Origin: Owenia fusiformis
Taxonomy: Eukaryota; Annelida; Polychaeta; Sabellida; Oweniidae
Assembly (NCBI GenBank): GCA_903813345.2
Contig: CAIIXF020000007.1
Span: forward strand, 35,558,538 to 35,622,537
Length of the DNA stretch: 64,000 bases
Direction: 5' to 3'
The position numbers and the translations under genes are program-made. Of the stretch, positions 53,929-64,000 are shown piece by piece (position 1 is the stretch's first letter; each line of letters opens with the position of its first letter). A model generated the notes under the pieces. That model did not search any database. It was not told the DNA's origin and worked only from the letters and a program-made list of their open reading frames with translations.

Positions 53929-55580
53929 ACTGGTAGCCTCGTGGTTAGCGAGCACGACTCGAACACACTCGGGGCTTTGTATAAAAAACCTCCTACCCAG
54001 GTACCCTCGTACCCACGTACGTGGGTCCTGACCCAGTCTTTAAAGAGTTAAATTTTTAAATGTTTAAAACATTATTCAATCTCAGTTTATCCTGAATTAT
54101 AGATGAATTTATGCATCCATATGGCTTTATTTATAGGTCTGACATCTCTCTAGTAAAATAAAATAAAGCCGGAATTGCATAAATGTTCATTATTTTTGAG
54201 CTATTTGATTTATGTTTTTGATATGTCGAAATGTTTTTTGTTGATCGGGCAGTCTTACCTGTTTAACACATCAGTGCTGATTAGCAATCTCCTAGCCTTC
54301 GTTCAGTGCAATCCGTGCCTCCTGTTACCTCATGCAGATTGTAAATGTCCCGGGAAGTTTACCCTTGTCCAAAAGTTGACATCTTTTTAAAAATATATTT
54401 CTTAGAGTTTCCAACCAATTAAATTCACCACATTTTATTAGATGTTTATTTCAAATGTTATTAGAATTCATTCTTACGAATATTATACGTTATTAACGTA
54501 TGTTAGTCAAAGATTTGGTGTCGTTGTTGTCCATTGTATTCACGTTTTACGCGCAAAAAGCTAGAAACTACAAAGCTGAACTTTTATCATTCAAACCAGT
54601 TTTACATCAAATCATTGTCAAAATAAAACTACTCTTCATATTACCTAATTATGTATCAAACGGCCATGAATAATGTCGAAGTTTACAAAACCAAACTTAC
54701 ACTCCCCTGCATAAGTTTGGCAACTCTAACTTTTAATTCCATCTAAATGATTCACTGAACTAGTGCGCACAATTATCCTTAAATTGTGCCAAAAAGCGAT
54801 AAAAAACGAATATAGCGAATCCTTCTACTTTTCAAATATTTCGTTATTTAATTGCGCCACGGTTAAACAGAAATGCAGCCTTTATTATTCCTTGAGATCG
54901 TGTGAATTGATCACTCTATCACTTTGTATCTCCAATTCTGATGTTAAATTAAATAAAAGACATAAGACAAATTACACGTATAGTTCAAATCTGTCGTGCA
55001 AACAATGAATACTTGTAATATCGTTTGAAAGAATAAAAAGTATATGTGATAAAAATCGAAACTACAGGGTGTTAAAAAACAGGACCGATGAAAAGTTGAA
55101 TAACTTCGTCAATCCAGAATCATTCAGGTCATTCAATGTGAATTTTGTTGTGAAAGTTTGACCATATTCTGCTCATGGAGTCAAAAACTACAGCACTTTA
55201 CAACACATGCCCCATGTGGCCAATTCGCGCCAAGCAATAGATTGGTTGTACACTGTAAGACTGCCCGATCAACAAAAAATCGCTTCGATATATCAAAAAC
55301 AACACTCAAATAGCTCAAATGAACATTATGCAATGCCGGCTTTATTTTATGACGAGACAGATGTCCGATCTAGAAATAAAGGCATATGGGTACATAAATT
55401 CATCCATAATTAAGCATACATTGAGATAGAATAATGTTTAAAAAATGTTAAAGATTTAACTCTTTAAAGACTGGGTCAGGACCCACGTACGTGGGTACGA
55501 GGGTACGTGGGTAGGAGGTTTTTTATACAAAGCCCACACTCGGTCCCGAGTTCGAATCCCGGCAGGACCTGCTTTTTTCT
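53929..55580 (+). pseudogene. tRNA-like sequence split by the Mutator-like element
   Basis: The left flank of the foldback element reads TAGCCTCGTGGTTAGCG (RNA polymerase III A box, near 53934). The right flank reads GAGTTCGAATCCCGG (B box/T arm, near 55549), followed by GCAGGACC and a T-rich run. With the insertion and one target copy removed, the two boxes fall at tRNA spacing. The T stem has one mismatch, and I could not pair a convincing 5' acceptor strand, so it may be a tRNA pseudogene or the head of a SINE. The amino-acid identity is not assigned. Confidence 0.5.
53973..55534. mobile_element. Mutator-like foldback element with long inverted repeats, 9 bp target duplication
   Basis: Starts GGCTTTGTATAAAAAACC and ends GGTTTTTTATACAAAGCC, flanked by CACACTCGG on both sides (53964-53972 and 55535-55543). 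The arms run for roughly 300 bases (CCCACGTACGTGGGTCC blocks, then matching sequence out to about 54325 and from about 55210). No transposase is visible. Long inverted repeats plus a 9 bp duplication are typical of Mutator-like elements. It sits between the TM6SF-like gene and the RPP25-like gene. Confidence 0.85.
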
Positions 55581-57929
55581 TTTGAGGGGGGGGGCATAGT
55601 GCTTCTTTTGCAGTATGGAATCGCACAGGCATTAACTTGTTTTGAGCCATAATTTATTTCGACAAAAATTGATTCAACTTCCATCAAAATTGTCCTACAA
55701 GCTTCAATGAAAAAACATTTTAAAGCTCTTTTCTTGTTCTATCTAATGGGTCGATATATACAGTTAGGGGAGGGGATGCTTTCGCCCCCGTCTCTCTCTA
55801 CCCTTACTACGCTAGACTATATCCTATTTAGTCTGAATTATATTCAGACTATAAGGCACCTATGTTAAAGTTTGGTAATATGAAATATTTGTTTACATAG
55901 GAAGTGCTATTCAAAATGGCCGATTGGTAAAATTAATTTGCTCATTTGTTACTTCAACTAGCTTTATTTCCACTTGACAATATGCTGTGTTACTTTTTAT
56001 TGCATTTAATTGTACCTTACTATTTAATTGAAATTTTGTAATGTTTATTTTATTGAAGAAATGGTTCCTCTAATTGATAATTTTGTGCAAAAAATTTCAC
56101 TGCAATTTCCACAGGAAAGTAGTACATCATAACAGACTGACTTCTAGTCAGTCTGTTGGATACATACTACTTACTACGCCATGGCACGGGAGAAATATCT
56201 CATTTGGAATATATCACTGTTTACTTTGCGTTTGGTAGCTCTCTCATGCGAGATGGAATCGTGGCCATTAACTAAGGGAGCCAAATGCAACTTCCATCAA
56301 AAATTGTGCTATAAGGTATGAGTACCGTAATCCAACACCAAATTCGAAAATTCATAACAATACTTTGCACATATGACGTTCGTGACCAACTATGAAACGC
56401 TTACCCCCCATAGTGTTATATATCAAAATGCACCTGTCCATATAGGGGTTCGATTGATCTACATCAAATTATAGGGAGTCAGGTTACTTTTTGAGATATC
56501 AGCGTCCGTTTATTGTAACTCGCTTTTGCTACCACTTCCTCAATTCTGATATGACAGGCAAACGCGTAGTAAACATGCTCACGTTCGGAACTATTTTGAC
56601 CTACATCGCTATTTTCGTAATTCAAATGAAAGTTGAACTCCTCTTTATTTTGATACCAAATAGTGGCATACTAGGTACCCTAGAAGCCAACTATTGGTTA
56701 TTTAGAACGATACCACTGGTTTTTAAATGGACTATATAGGGATGGATATGGAACCTCATACCATAAGCTTCAAATAAAAAACATTCTAGCTATTTTCTTC
56801 TATCTAATGGGTAGCAAACGCCCGTTTCTACGCCTGATCGGCTCAGGAGTAATATCCTGTCTGTTTAGAATATGTATAGCCGTTTACTCTGCATTAATAG
56901 CTTTCTAACGTCTTACTTGTTCATGTTTTTTATATTGGGTTTTCAACGTTTACTACCATTCCCTGTTCCCGGGCTACCATTTTTTGACTGGGTTTGGTAA
57001 TGCCCTCCCCGGGTTTTGCGCTTGTTCCCAAAATATCCGTATGATATCTGAAATATCCCCCCGCGCATTGCGCATGCGCCAGAAAATTCGAAAATCAATA
57101 TTTGTCGGTCCTCTAGCGTGTAAACACAGCATATCTCCCGTACCGACAATTTATTTGTCGGTCCTCAAACGTGCCACCACCTCAGGGTCTAGAGTACCGA
57201 CAATTGTCGGTACTCTAGCCTTTACGTTTTATAAAACCTAGTGCAGGCTCTCAAGAGACAATTTATGTATACAAGGACCAGGTATACAATTTATGTAATT
57301 GATGTACAGTATGAATATATTTTTCCATATGTTACTGCACAATAATCTTAAGATTTCTTATTTTTAGGTTCAACTGGTTGCTTTGTAGTCCAACAACATT
57401 AGACCTAGCCTGGGCCTCGTTTCTTATCTGACATGTCTTATGGCCCCGGCTAGGTCTAACCTCCATGATCATTTTGCCCTTGTTGCGCGTTCCGCAGGTT
57501 TCGACCAGCGGAACTAATTAACACTGAAAACATGGTAATATTACATAAAGAATGTGATTCAAGCATGCATACATACCTTATGAATACATACACACCATCC
57601 CGTATCCCCCTTAGACCCTATTGATGCATAATTACGAAAATATTGGAGACAGGTTTGGAATTTTACGAAATTCTCGGTCAGTTCCGGTAACATCGAAATT
57701 GCAAATCGTTTCAGGAATTGACCGTCATTGCGACACTGCATCAACGAACAGTAGGTTTGCAATTAATAACTAATTTGCGTGTATACAAGCGCTCCATAAA
57801 TCAATCAAAGATACCTGTTATCCTCAAAATTGATCTTTATATCCCGAGTAATCGCGTGATAATTATCAATCTATTTGACAACAATTTCGTTTCAATAGTT
57901 TAAATTTTAACCCGGGACGAACAGACACA
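55580..57929. other. Intergenic sequence upstream of the RPP25-like gene
   Basis: Contains diverged copies of the poly-C/TTCAAATAAAAA miniature element (about 55560-55815 and 56740-56850) and fragment C (56318-56690). A GTCGGTCCTC/GAGTACCGACAATTGTCGG cluster lies at about 57100-57220, and a small inverted pair TTAGACCTAGCC / GGCTAGGTCTAA at about 57398-57462. The promoter of the RPP25-like gene must lie in its last part; no core motif stands out. Confidence 0.5.
56318..56690 (-). mobile_element. Interior fragment of the CCCGCG-element family without the nested palindrome
   Basis: In reverse orientation this matches the parts of copies A and B that flank their palindromic insertions (TACCGTAATCCAACAC... 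through AACGCTTAC..., CAGCGTCCGTTTATTGTAAC... to TTGATACCAAA). Around 56485-56502 the two parts are directly joined (AAGTAACC next to GATATC in element orientation), so it preserves the unoccupied site. The CCCGCG arrays are missing. Confidence 0.75.
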
Positions 57930-60900
57930 ATGACGGACATGCGGAATGTCATTTTAGAGATTGGTAAGTTTAACCTCATTTTACTTGTATAAATGACCAT
58001 TTAATACAATAATATTGTGTTGAATCGCTTGATGTTATGTGTTTTTATATTGTTGTTAATTAATAAGTAATTTCATGCGCGTTTAATTAATAACTGATAG
58101 TGAGAATTTGCAACAAATGAAAGCATACCACGGAAGTTAAACCCAATCACGGCAACAAGAACATTCAGATTAATAAATGAAAGCCGTGGTATTGGGTTTA
58201 ACTTGTTGAACTAGTTGCTTTGAAGCATTGTAACAGCCTACTCGATGATAATACAGAGCTGTCAAGTGTCCCGCGAATGGCGGGATTATCCCGCGAATTT
58301 GATCAAAATTAGGCTAATTCGCGTGTCCCGCAATGTCCCACGAAGTCCCGCAAATGTGGCTTTGACCTCCGCGAATTTCCGAAATTGTTGCAATCCCCTA
58401 TATTGTGATTATCTGATCTTTTATAAGAAGCTAAGTTTTTGCACTTTTGAGGAGTAAAGTTTACCTAATTTTAAGTACCTAGCATGCTGTTGTTTGGTAT
58501 CAAAATAAAGGGGAAAGGTTCAACTTTCATTTTAATTACGAAAATAGGGATGTAGGTCACAAATAGTTCCAACGTTGGCCTTTTTACTACCCGTGTGGCC
58601 TTCATCTCAGAACTGAGCAAATATTAGCAAACGCGAGTTACAATAAATGGACGCTGATATCGGAAAGGGTTTGTAGAAAAACACGGGTACCGGGTAGTAA
58701 ATCCTCCATGCTGGGTTCAAACTTGGTACCCGGTACCCGGTCAAAAAAAAACGGGAACCCAAACAACGAAAAATACTAATATATAACATAATAGATTATG
58801 AGAAAACGTGTAAGATTTGTTTTGAATTTACAAAAATGTATGTAACATCCTTCAAAATTGAGCTAGAAGTTTCAAATAAAAAGCATATTTTAAGGCTCTT
58901 TTCTTCCTCTATCGTCATGGCCATTGGTTATGGGGGGGGGGGGTGCGATCGCACCATCGCACCCTCTCCTGGCTACGCCTATGACATTGTAAGACATAAC
59001 AATTTACAATTCAGTGGACATTTTGTCGAAAATTGGGATAACTTAAATTATGATTAATAATCAAAATCTTACACGTTGCATCCTTTAAATTAACACACGT
59101 CACCTCTCTGCTAAAGCAACGATAGCTATTTACAGGTTTAAATCATAATCAAAACAATTCATGTACCAACATACGAAGTATTGAAAATAGAGTAAGATTG
59201 ATTTGTCTTGGTTTTCAAATCGTCTTACAATGTCATTGGCGTAGCCAGGAGGGGGTGCGATCGCACCCCCCCCCCCCCCTTCATTACCAATGGAAATATG
59301 ACCATGATGATAGAGGAAGAAAAGAGCCTTAAAATGCTTTTTATTTGAAGCTTCTAGCTCAATTTTGAAGGAAGTAACATACATTTTTATAATTCAAAAC
59401 AAATCTTACACGTTTTCTAATGATCTAATTATGTTGTATATTCGTATATTTCGTTTTTTGGGTACCCGTTTTTTTCGACCGGGTACCAAGTTTGAACCCA
59501 GCATGGAGGATTTACTACCCAGTACCCGGTTTTTTCTACAAACCCTTTCTAGAAAAGTAACCTCATTTCCTATAATTTGATGTAGATTAATCGAACCCCT
59601 ATATCATGGGCTTTCAATTAAAAGCCCATGCCTACAGTATATGAATAGGTACATTTTAATATATAGCATTATGGGGGCAAGCGTTTCATAGTTGGTCACG
59701 ACGCCAGAAGTGCAAAGTATTGTTCCGAATTTTTGAATTTCGTGTTGGATTACGGTACTCACACCTGAAGCATGGTTTTTGTTTTTGATAAATTACAATG
59801 AAGTATAATAATATTCCTATGCGTATTTTGTGAAATTGTGTTGACGTTTATTTAAGTTACAATGAAACGGTGCATTATATTTGATTAATCAGTATCTGAA
59901 AGTTTGATTTAAGTACTTTTACACGCTTTTACATTAGTCCCAATCACGCAAATCCCTTGAATGTCCCGGGACATCCTGCAAATTTAGGTGGATGTCCCGC
60001 GAAATCCCGCAAATTTAGGGCACTTTGTCTAAAAAATCTGTCCCTCTATGAAGTTTTTGGTGGTACCCCTGTTAACTGTCCCGCAATTAGGGTGTTTGTC
60101 CCTCGAATGGTCCCGCGAAATCCCGCGAATTTGATAAAAAAAATTGGCCTATTAGCACAATCACGCAAATCCCATAAATGTCCCGCGAAATCCCGCGAAT
60201 TTAGTAGATGTCCCGCAAAATCCCGCAAATTTTGCGCACTTGGTCTAAAAAATCTGTCCCGCGAGAAAATCTTTAGGGGTTGACAGTACTGATAATACAA
60301 CTGATGATTGTCAATCTGCCAAATTAAATAACAATCAAAATTTCAAAATCTGCCAAACCCGTCAAATTAAACAGGGCCAAATTAACAAATTAATTTACAG
60401 TTTATTCAAGTTTCTTTTATTCAGAGCCTAATCTGCTAATGTACATGTATAGTCAAGACAGAAATGTTTGTGAGTACTTTGAATTTAAAAAATAAGCAAT
60501 CAGATGACCAAATTGAAACAGTTTATGTAAAAATAGAAACATTTATATTTATCCTAACTTTTGTATATTTTAGTTTGTTTTGTAATTTGGCTATCATATC
60601 CGTGTCCTCTTATATTTTGATACTTTTTACATAAACTGTTTCAATATGGTCATTTGATTGCTTATTTTTTAAATTCAAAGTACTCACAAACATTTCTGTT
60701 TTGACTGTACTGTACAAGGCCCTGTCACTCAGCATATACCCGCTGTAATCTGTTGCTTGTTGTTATAGTGAATAACTACATAAAGGGTGAGACAAAAGAG
60801 GTCATGCCAGAGTATGGATTGCAGATGGATCCAAGTGTTGTACACATGAGAGTCAACTCTGGTAGTAAGATCCGCAACCTCATGACATATGCCATAAAGA

Positions 60901-63141
60901 AAATCAAAGTAAGTACTGTCTTTACTAGACCTATACATGCATATTTCACCCAATAATTCTCTATGTAAAAAAGTATGATACTGTCAAAGTTTGATAGATT
61001 GATTCCAAAATGGATTTATTTTTGACTACAATATTGTTCTGTGCTTTGTTGTCCTTCGTCACTTTTATTACTTTTGAATAATTTTTAACTATCCCTCTTT
61101 GAATTCACCCCTCAATTTACATGTTTGCAGGAGCCAAATGTGACACAGTTAGTGTGGAATGGGTCAGGCCAGGCATTGACTAAGGTCATAGCATGTGCTG
61201 AGATCATGAAGAGAAAAGTCAAGGTAGGTAACCACCAACTGCTATCCTCGTATTAGCATATTATCCTTTGACTCACTACTTCTTAGAAACATTTTGCCAG
61301 GAATGATGCTTAATGTTGCTTGTTGATTGTTAGTGTTAATCAACTTTTAATTGTGGACAATAATTCCTGTGTATCCGAACATCTCTCTTGTTTGAACACC
61401 TCTCAAAGTGAACACTGGCATTTGCATATGGCAGATTGTACTGTATATATATGATTTTGATTCTGGATAAATGATAAATGCATAGTTTAAATGTATTTTA
61501 TCTTGTTTCAGGGACTCCATCAAATAACAAAAACAGATTACAAAAGGTAGGGTACCATATAATTAAAGTATCATTTTTCAAATCAGTTACAGGACACATT
61601 ATTAAAGTTTAAAATTAGAAATAGCTACTGATACTTGTCTTGCCTAAAGTAAAGACCCCCCCCCCCCCACTGAGAAACACAACATGATGTGTTGAAAAGG
61701 TGAAGTGCACAGGGGGAGTGCAGTCTTTAGAGAAGACATACAGATACAAACCAGTTTTAGTATGCACAGAAATTAGTAACACCCCCCTCCCCTTCCCCCA
61801 ACTTGCAATACATACCCCCTCCCCCTCAATGGCCCGCCTCTTCTCCTTCAAACCCTAATTTTTAAAGTATGATTTCAGAATTGAGGAGTACTGGGAGCCA
61901 AAGATAGAAGGGTTAGAAAGGTATGCAGATATGAATGTTATTTTATGAGTTGGACTTAGTACTATTAGGCTAAAATTGAAAATAAATTTGCAAGTGTGGA
62001 AGAAAAACAGAAAACATAAAATGTCCACATTCATCTCGTATAAATGAGATGTTCAGTTTTAAAGTCACCACCAAAGGGGGTGATGTACATTATTGTTATA
62101 AATATTGTGTCCAATTTTTTTGTGGACGGTATTGGGCGATTGCTATTCAGCTGTTGGTGGGCAGTGTCTGTAACAAATAGCAGGTGGTGACATTTTGCAT
62201 GTTAATGCCTTGGTTGTATTGCAGACAGCATGAAACGGGATGTGCAGACTGAATGAAACTTTAAATGAAAATCAGAGTCCATGAATCTCAGCTTTTTTGC
62301 TTAATATGAAACATAATTTGAAATGGTAGATTTAATTAAAGTTGTTCATTTTGTGTTTGTTAAGGTTAAAAGTAAACCGCGATGTCCCACACATGATGAT
62401 CTTGCTATCCCAGAATCCTTTGGATACAGAGGAACCTGGGTGAGTACTCCAGAAAACTGTAAATATACTGATAATTACATTTATATGAAAATGATAAATG
62501 ATACCAGTTACGAGATCTTTATATTTATTCCAAATAGAATGGACATTTTGAATGAAATGACAGGTTAAAATTGTCATTGATGTTTCAACAAGAGTTTCCT
62601 ATAAATATGATTACTCAGATTTAGATGATGCCCCTCACATACACGCCCTCCCAGCCCAACTTCTTTGGAGTCTTTGCCATGTATTTCACTTCAGACATAA
62701 ACATTTATATTCACATTGTGGCATTATAAATATTTTCTTTTTCTTAATTCCAGCTACCAAGCTCCAGATAAAGGGGATGCATTTTGGAAACGATCTGCCA
62801 CTTCAAGCAGCAAACCTAAAGACTCAAAACTAAGACAAAAAAGGGATCAGAAATCGCAAAATGAATTCTCTGAGGCTGCTCAGTTTCAGAAAAAGAAAAA
62901 GAAACAAAAATTTGGCAAACAACAAGGGCAAGATGGAGTCCAGGAGTCTAATGGACAGAATACAAAGAAAGCATATGATAAAAAGAGGAATAAAAAAGTT
63001 AAAAAGACTGATAAAATGCCTTCTAAAACTGACACTGACAACTCCAAATCTTTAAAAGATTCAGATGTCAGTGTTGACTCTAAAGAACCAAAAGATCATG
63101 TGACACTCAATGAAAGTACAGTTTCCATGAAAACTGAATGA
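57930..63141 (+). CDS. RPP25: Ribonuclease P/MRP subunit p25-like, Alba domain (7 exons)
   Basis: RNA-binding Alba-family subunit that in animals pairs with RPP20 and binds the P3 domain of RNase P/MRP RNA. Exons: 57930-57963, 60769-60908, 61131-61223, 61512-61546, 61879-61920, 62365-62439, 62754-63141; phases agree and give 268 codons. Visible family blocks: HMRVNSGSKIRNLMTYAIKKIK (from about residue 37), QLVWNGSGQALTKVIACAEIMKRKVKGLHQITK, then EYWEPKIEGLERLKVNRDVP. A block reading ILLSQNPLD and then GYQAP matches vertebrate RPP25/RPP25L (human: LLSRDPLD, GYQPP). This match fixed the exon 6 frame, which is not the frame with the longest open stretch. Exon 7 encodes a long, low-complexity Lys/Gln/Ser-rich tail (KKKKKQKFGKQQGQ and similar), longer than in human RPP25 (199 residues) or RPP25L (163). 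Vertebrate homologues have an intact single coding exon; here six introns interrupt it. Intron 1 (2.8 kb) holds a transposon. Confidence 0.9.
58254..60291. mobile_element. CCCGCG-rich DNA element, copy B, 6 bp target duplication
   Basis: Same family and same orientation as the copy at 41881, with nearly identical ends; flanked by ATAATA (58248-58253 and 60292-60297). It is longer because the nested palindrome at 58667-59545 holds extra material. It lies in intron 1 of the RPP25-like gene. Confidence 0.85.
58667..59545. mobile_element. Nested palindromic element in copy B, with two poly-C/G miniature elements inside
   Basis: Same GGGTTTGTAGAAAAA ends and GGTACCC arms as at 42246. The interior holds two inverted copies of a miniature element with GGTGCGATCGCACC and a GGCGTAGCCAGG end (about 58850-58985 and 59238-59390). 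The flanks have diverged from a clean duplication (ATCGGAAA on the left, TTTCTAGAAA on the right). Confidence 0.7.
60440..60717. mobile_element. Foldback miniature element with ~85 bp arms
   Basis: Left arm TAGTCAAGACAGAAATGTTT... (60450-60540) pairs with right arm ...AAACATTTCTGTTTTGACTG (60628-60710); an AT-rich loop lies between. It sits just before exon 2 of the RPP25-like gene. Confidence 0.7.
62066..62212. mobile_element. Miniature element of the GTCACCACC family
   Basis: Ends GTCACCACCA / GGTGGTGACATTTTGCATG, followed by TTAATGCCTT. The AACAAATxGxAGGTGGTGA right end recurs at 46300-46352 (GLB1 intron 11). A shorter relic occurs at 44851-44915 (intron 9). The ends resemble those of core-repeat element 3 (GTCCCCACC). 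Intron 5 of the RPP25-like gene. Confidence 0.6.
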
Positions 63142-63171
63142 TTTTCAAAATGTGTTCAAAATCAGACCTAA

Positions 63172-63177
63172 AATAAA
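63172..63177 (+). terminator. Polyadenylation signal of the RPP25-like gene
   Basis: A canonical AATAAA lies 31 bases after the stop codon of the Alba-domain gene, giving a very short 3' UTR. It is the only close, canonical signal following that stop. Confidence 0.7.
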
Positions 63178-64000
63178 CTTCAAAATTGCTCAGAAACAGA
63201 ATCTTGTGTGTCGATTTTATTCTTCTGCATTACCAAGAGAGAATATGTTAAGAATTTAAAGGGTGACGCATATCGTTTAGCAAATCGAACGCTCGTTTCT
63301 GGTGTTGCTCACCGTTTAGTATAAAAGGCCCGATCCCTGAATAATGCTCAAGGGTTCACAGGTTCGAGGTCGTTGTGTCAACACCTCTAACTGTTATATA
63401 GCATAAGTATATTATAGATCGTCACACATTTATAAAAGGGTGAATTTTATTTTGACAAATCAATTCCACATTTATGGGTGAAGTTTCAGGATCTTCTATT
63501 TGTGTACAATAAGGAAAAATTGGCATCTAAATTTCCCCATAACGTAATAGCACACAGCTTGGCATATGAAATATCCTACAAATGAAACAAAGCAAGACAA
63601 ACCGGTTTCTAATACAAGGATTTATATTGGCTGTTGTACATGTATTCTTTGAACGCAATCACTCTTTGGATAACGTTTTCAAAATCATTATAAACGGATT
63701 ACTTCATCTCAAAGACAATTTCAATAAACTGGATTTTACAGAACTCCCCTTATTTCTTAAAAATGGACTGATCCAGTTGATTCGCCTGGAGCCGCCATAT
63801 TGTTTTTATACGGGATGCTAATCGGAACCCTTTAGTACAGGACACAGTATAAAACTAGAGGATTCAATGAACTGTTGGTTGATTTAATAAATGAGGTTAT
63901 GTATGCAATGTGCAAGGCACAGTGTTAGGCTTACATACAAGAAAATTATGCATTAAATCACCTACAATGCATTAGTCCCGCGCTTGAATTCTTTCCAAAA
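63178..64000. other. Sequence beyond the RPP25-like gene: no gene recognised
   Basis: An open frame of 79 codons from 63582 has no start context or family resemblance I can name. Nothing else is supported up to the window edge. Confidence 0.5.

Noticed and set aside
63290-63400. Possible tRNA (GGTTCGAGGTCG, B-box-like)
   Set aside because: No A box at proper spacing and no acceptor stem pairing could be found.
63582-63821. 79-codon open frame at the right edge
   Set aside because: No recognisable domain, no splice or start context, and AT-rich low-information composition; cannot be supported as a gene.

Overview
The window is nuclear DNA from an animal, most likely a marine invertebrate. 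The support is AT-rich sequence, GT-AG introns, long introns packed with small DNA transposons, and four genes of animal type. I cannot name the species. The pervasive miniature elements with a 'CCCGTAGCCAGGGGGG' end, and elements holding roughly 140-165 bp core repeats beside a (CCGT)n-like microsatellite, resemble mollusc-type repeat content; that is inference only.

Layout: (1) Positions 141-22168, minus strand: the first seven coding exons of a kinesin-1 heavy chain (KIF5 type); the rest runs off the left edge. (2) Positions 22712-48684, plus strand: a complete 15-exon lysosomal beta-galactosidase (GLB1, GH35), 664 codons by my splice model. It diverges from the kinesin gene across a 543 bp shared promoter that carries a TCACGTGA CLEAR-type site just upstream of the GLB1 start. 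(3) Positions 52450-53553, minus strand: an intronless TM6SF1/TM6SF2-like membrane protein of 367 residues. (4) Positions 57930-63141, plus strand: a seven-exon RPP25-like Alba-domain subunit of RNase P/MRP, 268 codons, with a Lys-rich tail and an AATAAA signal.

The genes are not an operon. The only evident functional link between neighbours is the shared kinesin/GLB1 promoter region.

Most of the remainder is transposon-derived. Several elements have target-site duplications that can be read directly: two hAT elements (8 bp; one retains a transposase C-terminal fragment), a Mutator-like element (9 bp) that has split a tRNA-like sequence, two copies of a CCCGCG-rich element (6 bp) each carrying a nested palindromic insertion, a PIF/Harbinger-like element (TAA) and many TA-flanked miniature elements. 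Between 25.6 and 32.3 kb, in GLB1 intron 1, lies a repeat array with filled and empty insertion sites side by side.

The most unusual structure is in GLB1 intron 4: nine perfectly spaced 87 bp tandem copies of the intron 4/exon 5 junction. Each copy carries a 3' splice site and the part of exon 5 that encodes the catalytic acid/base motif, and the array sits directly before the real exon 5.
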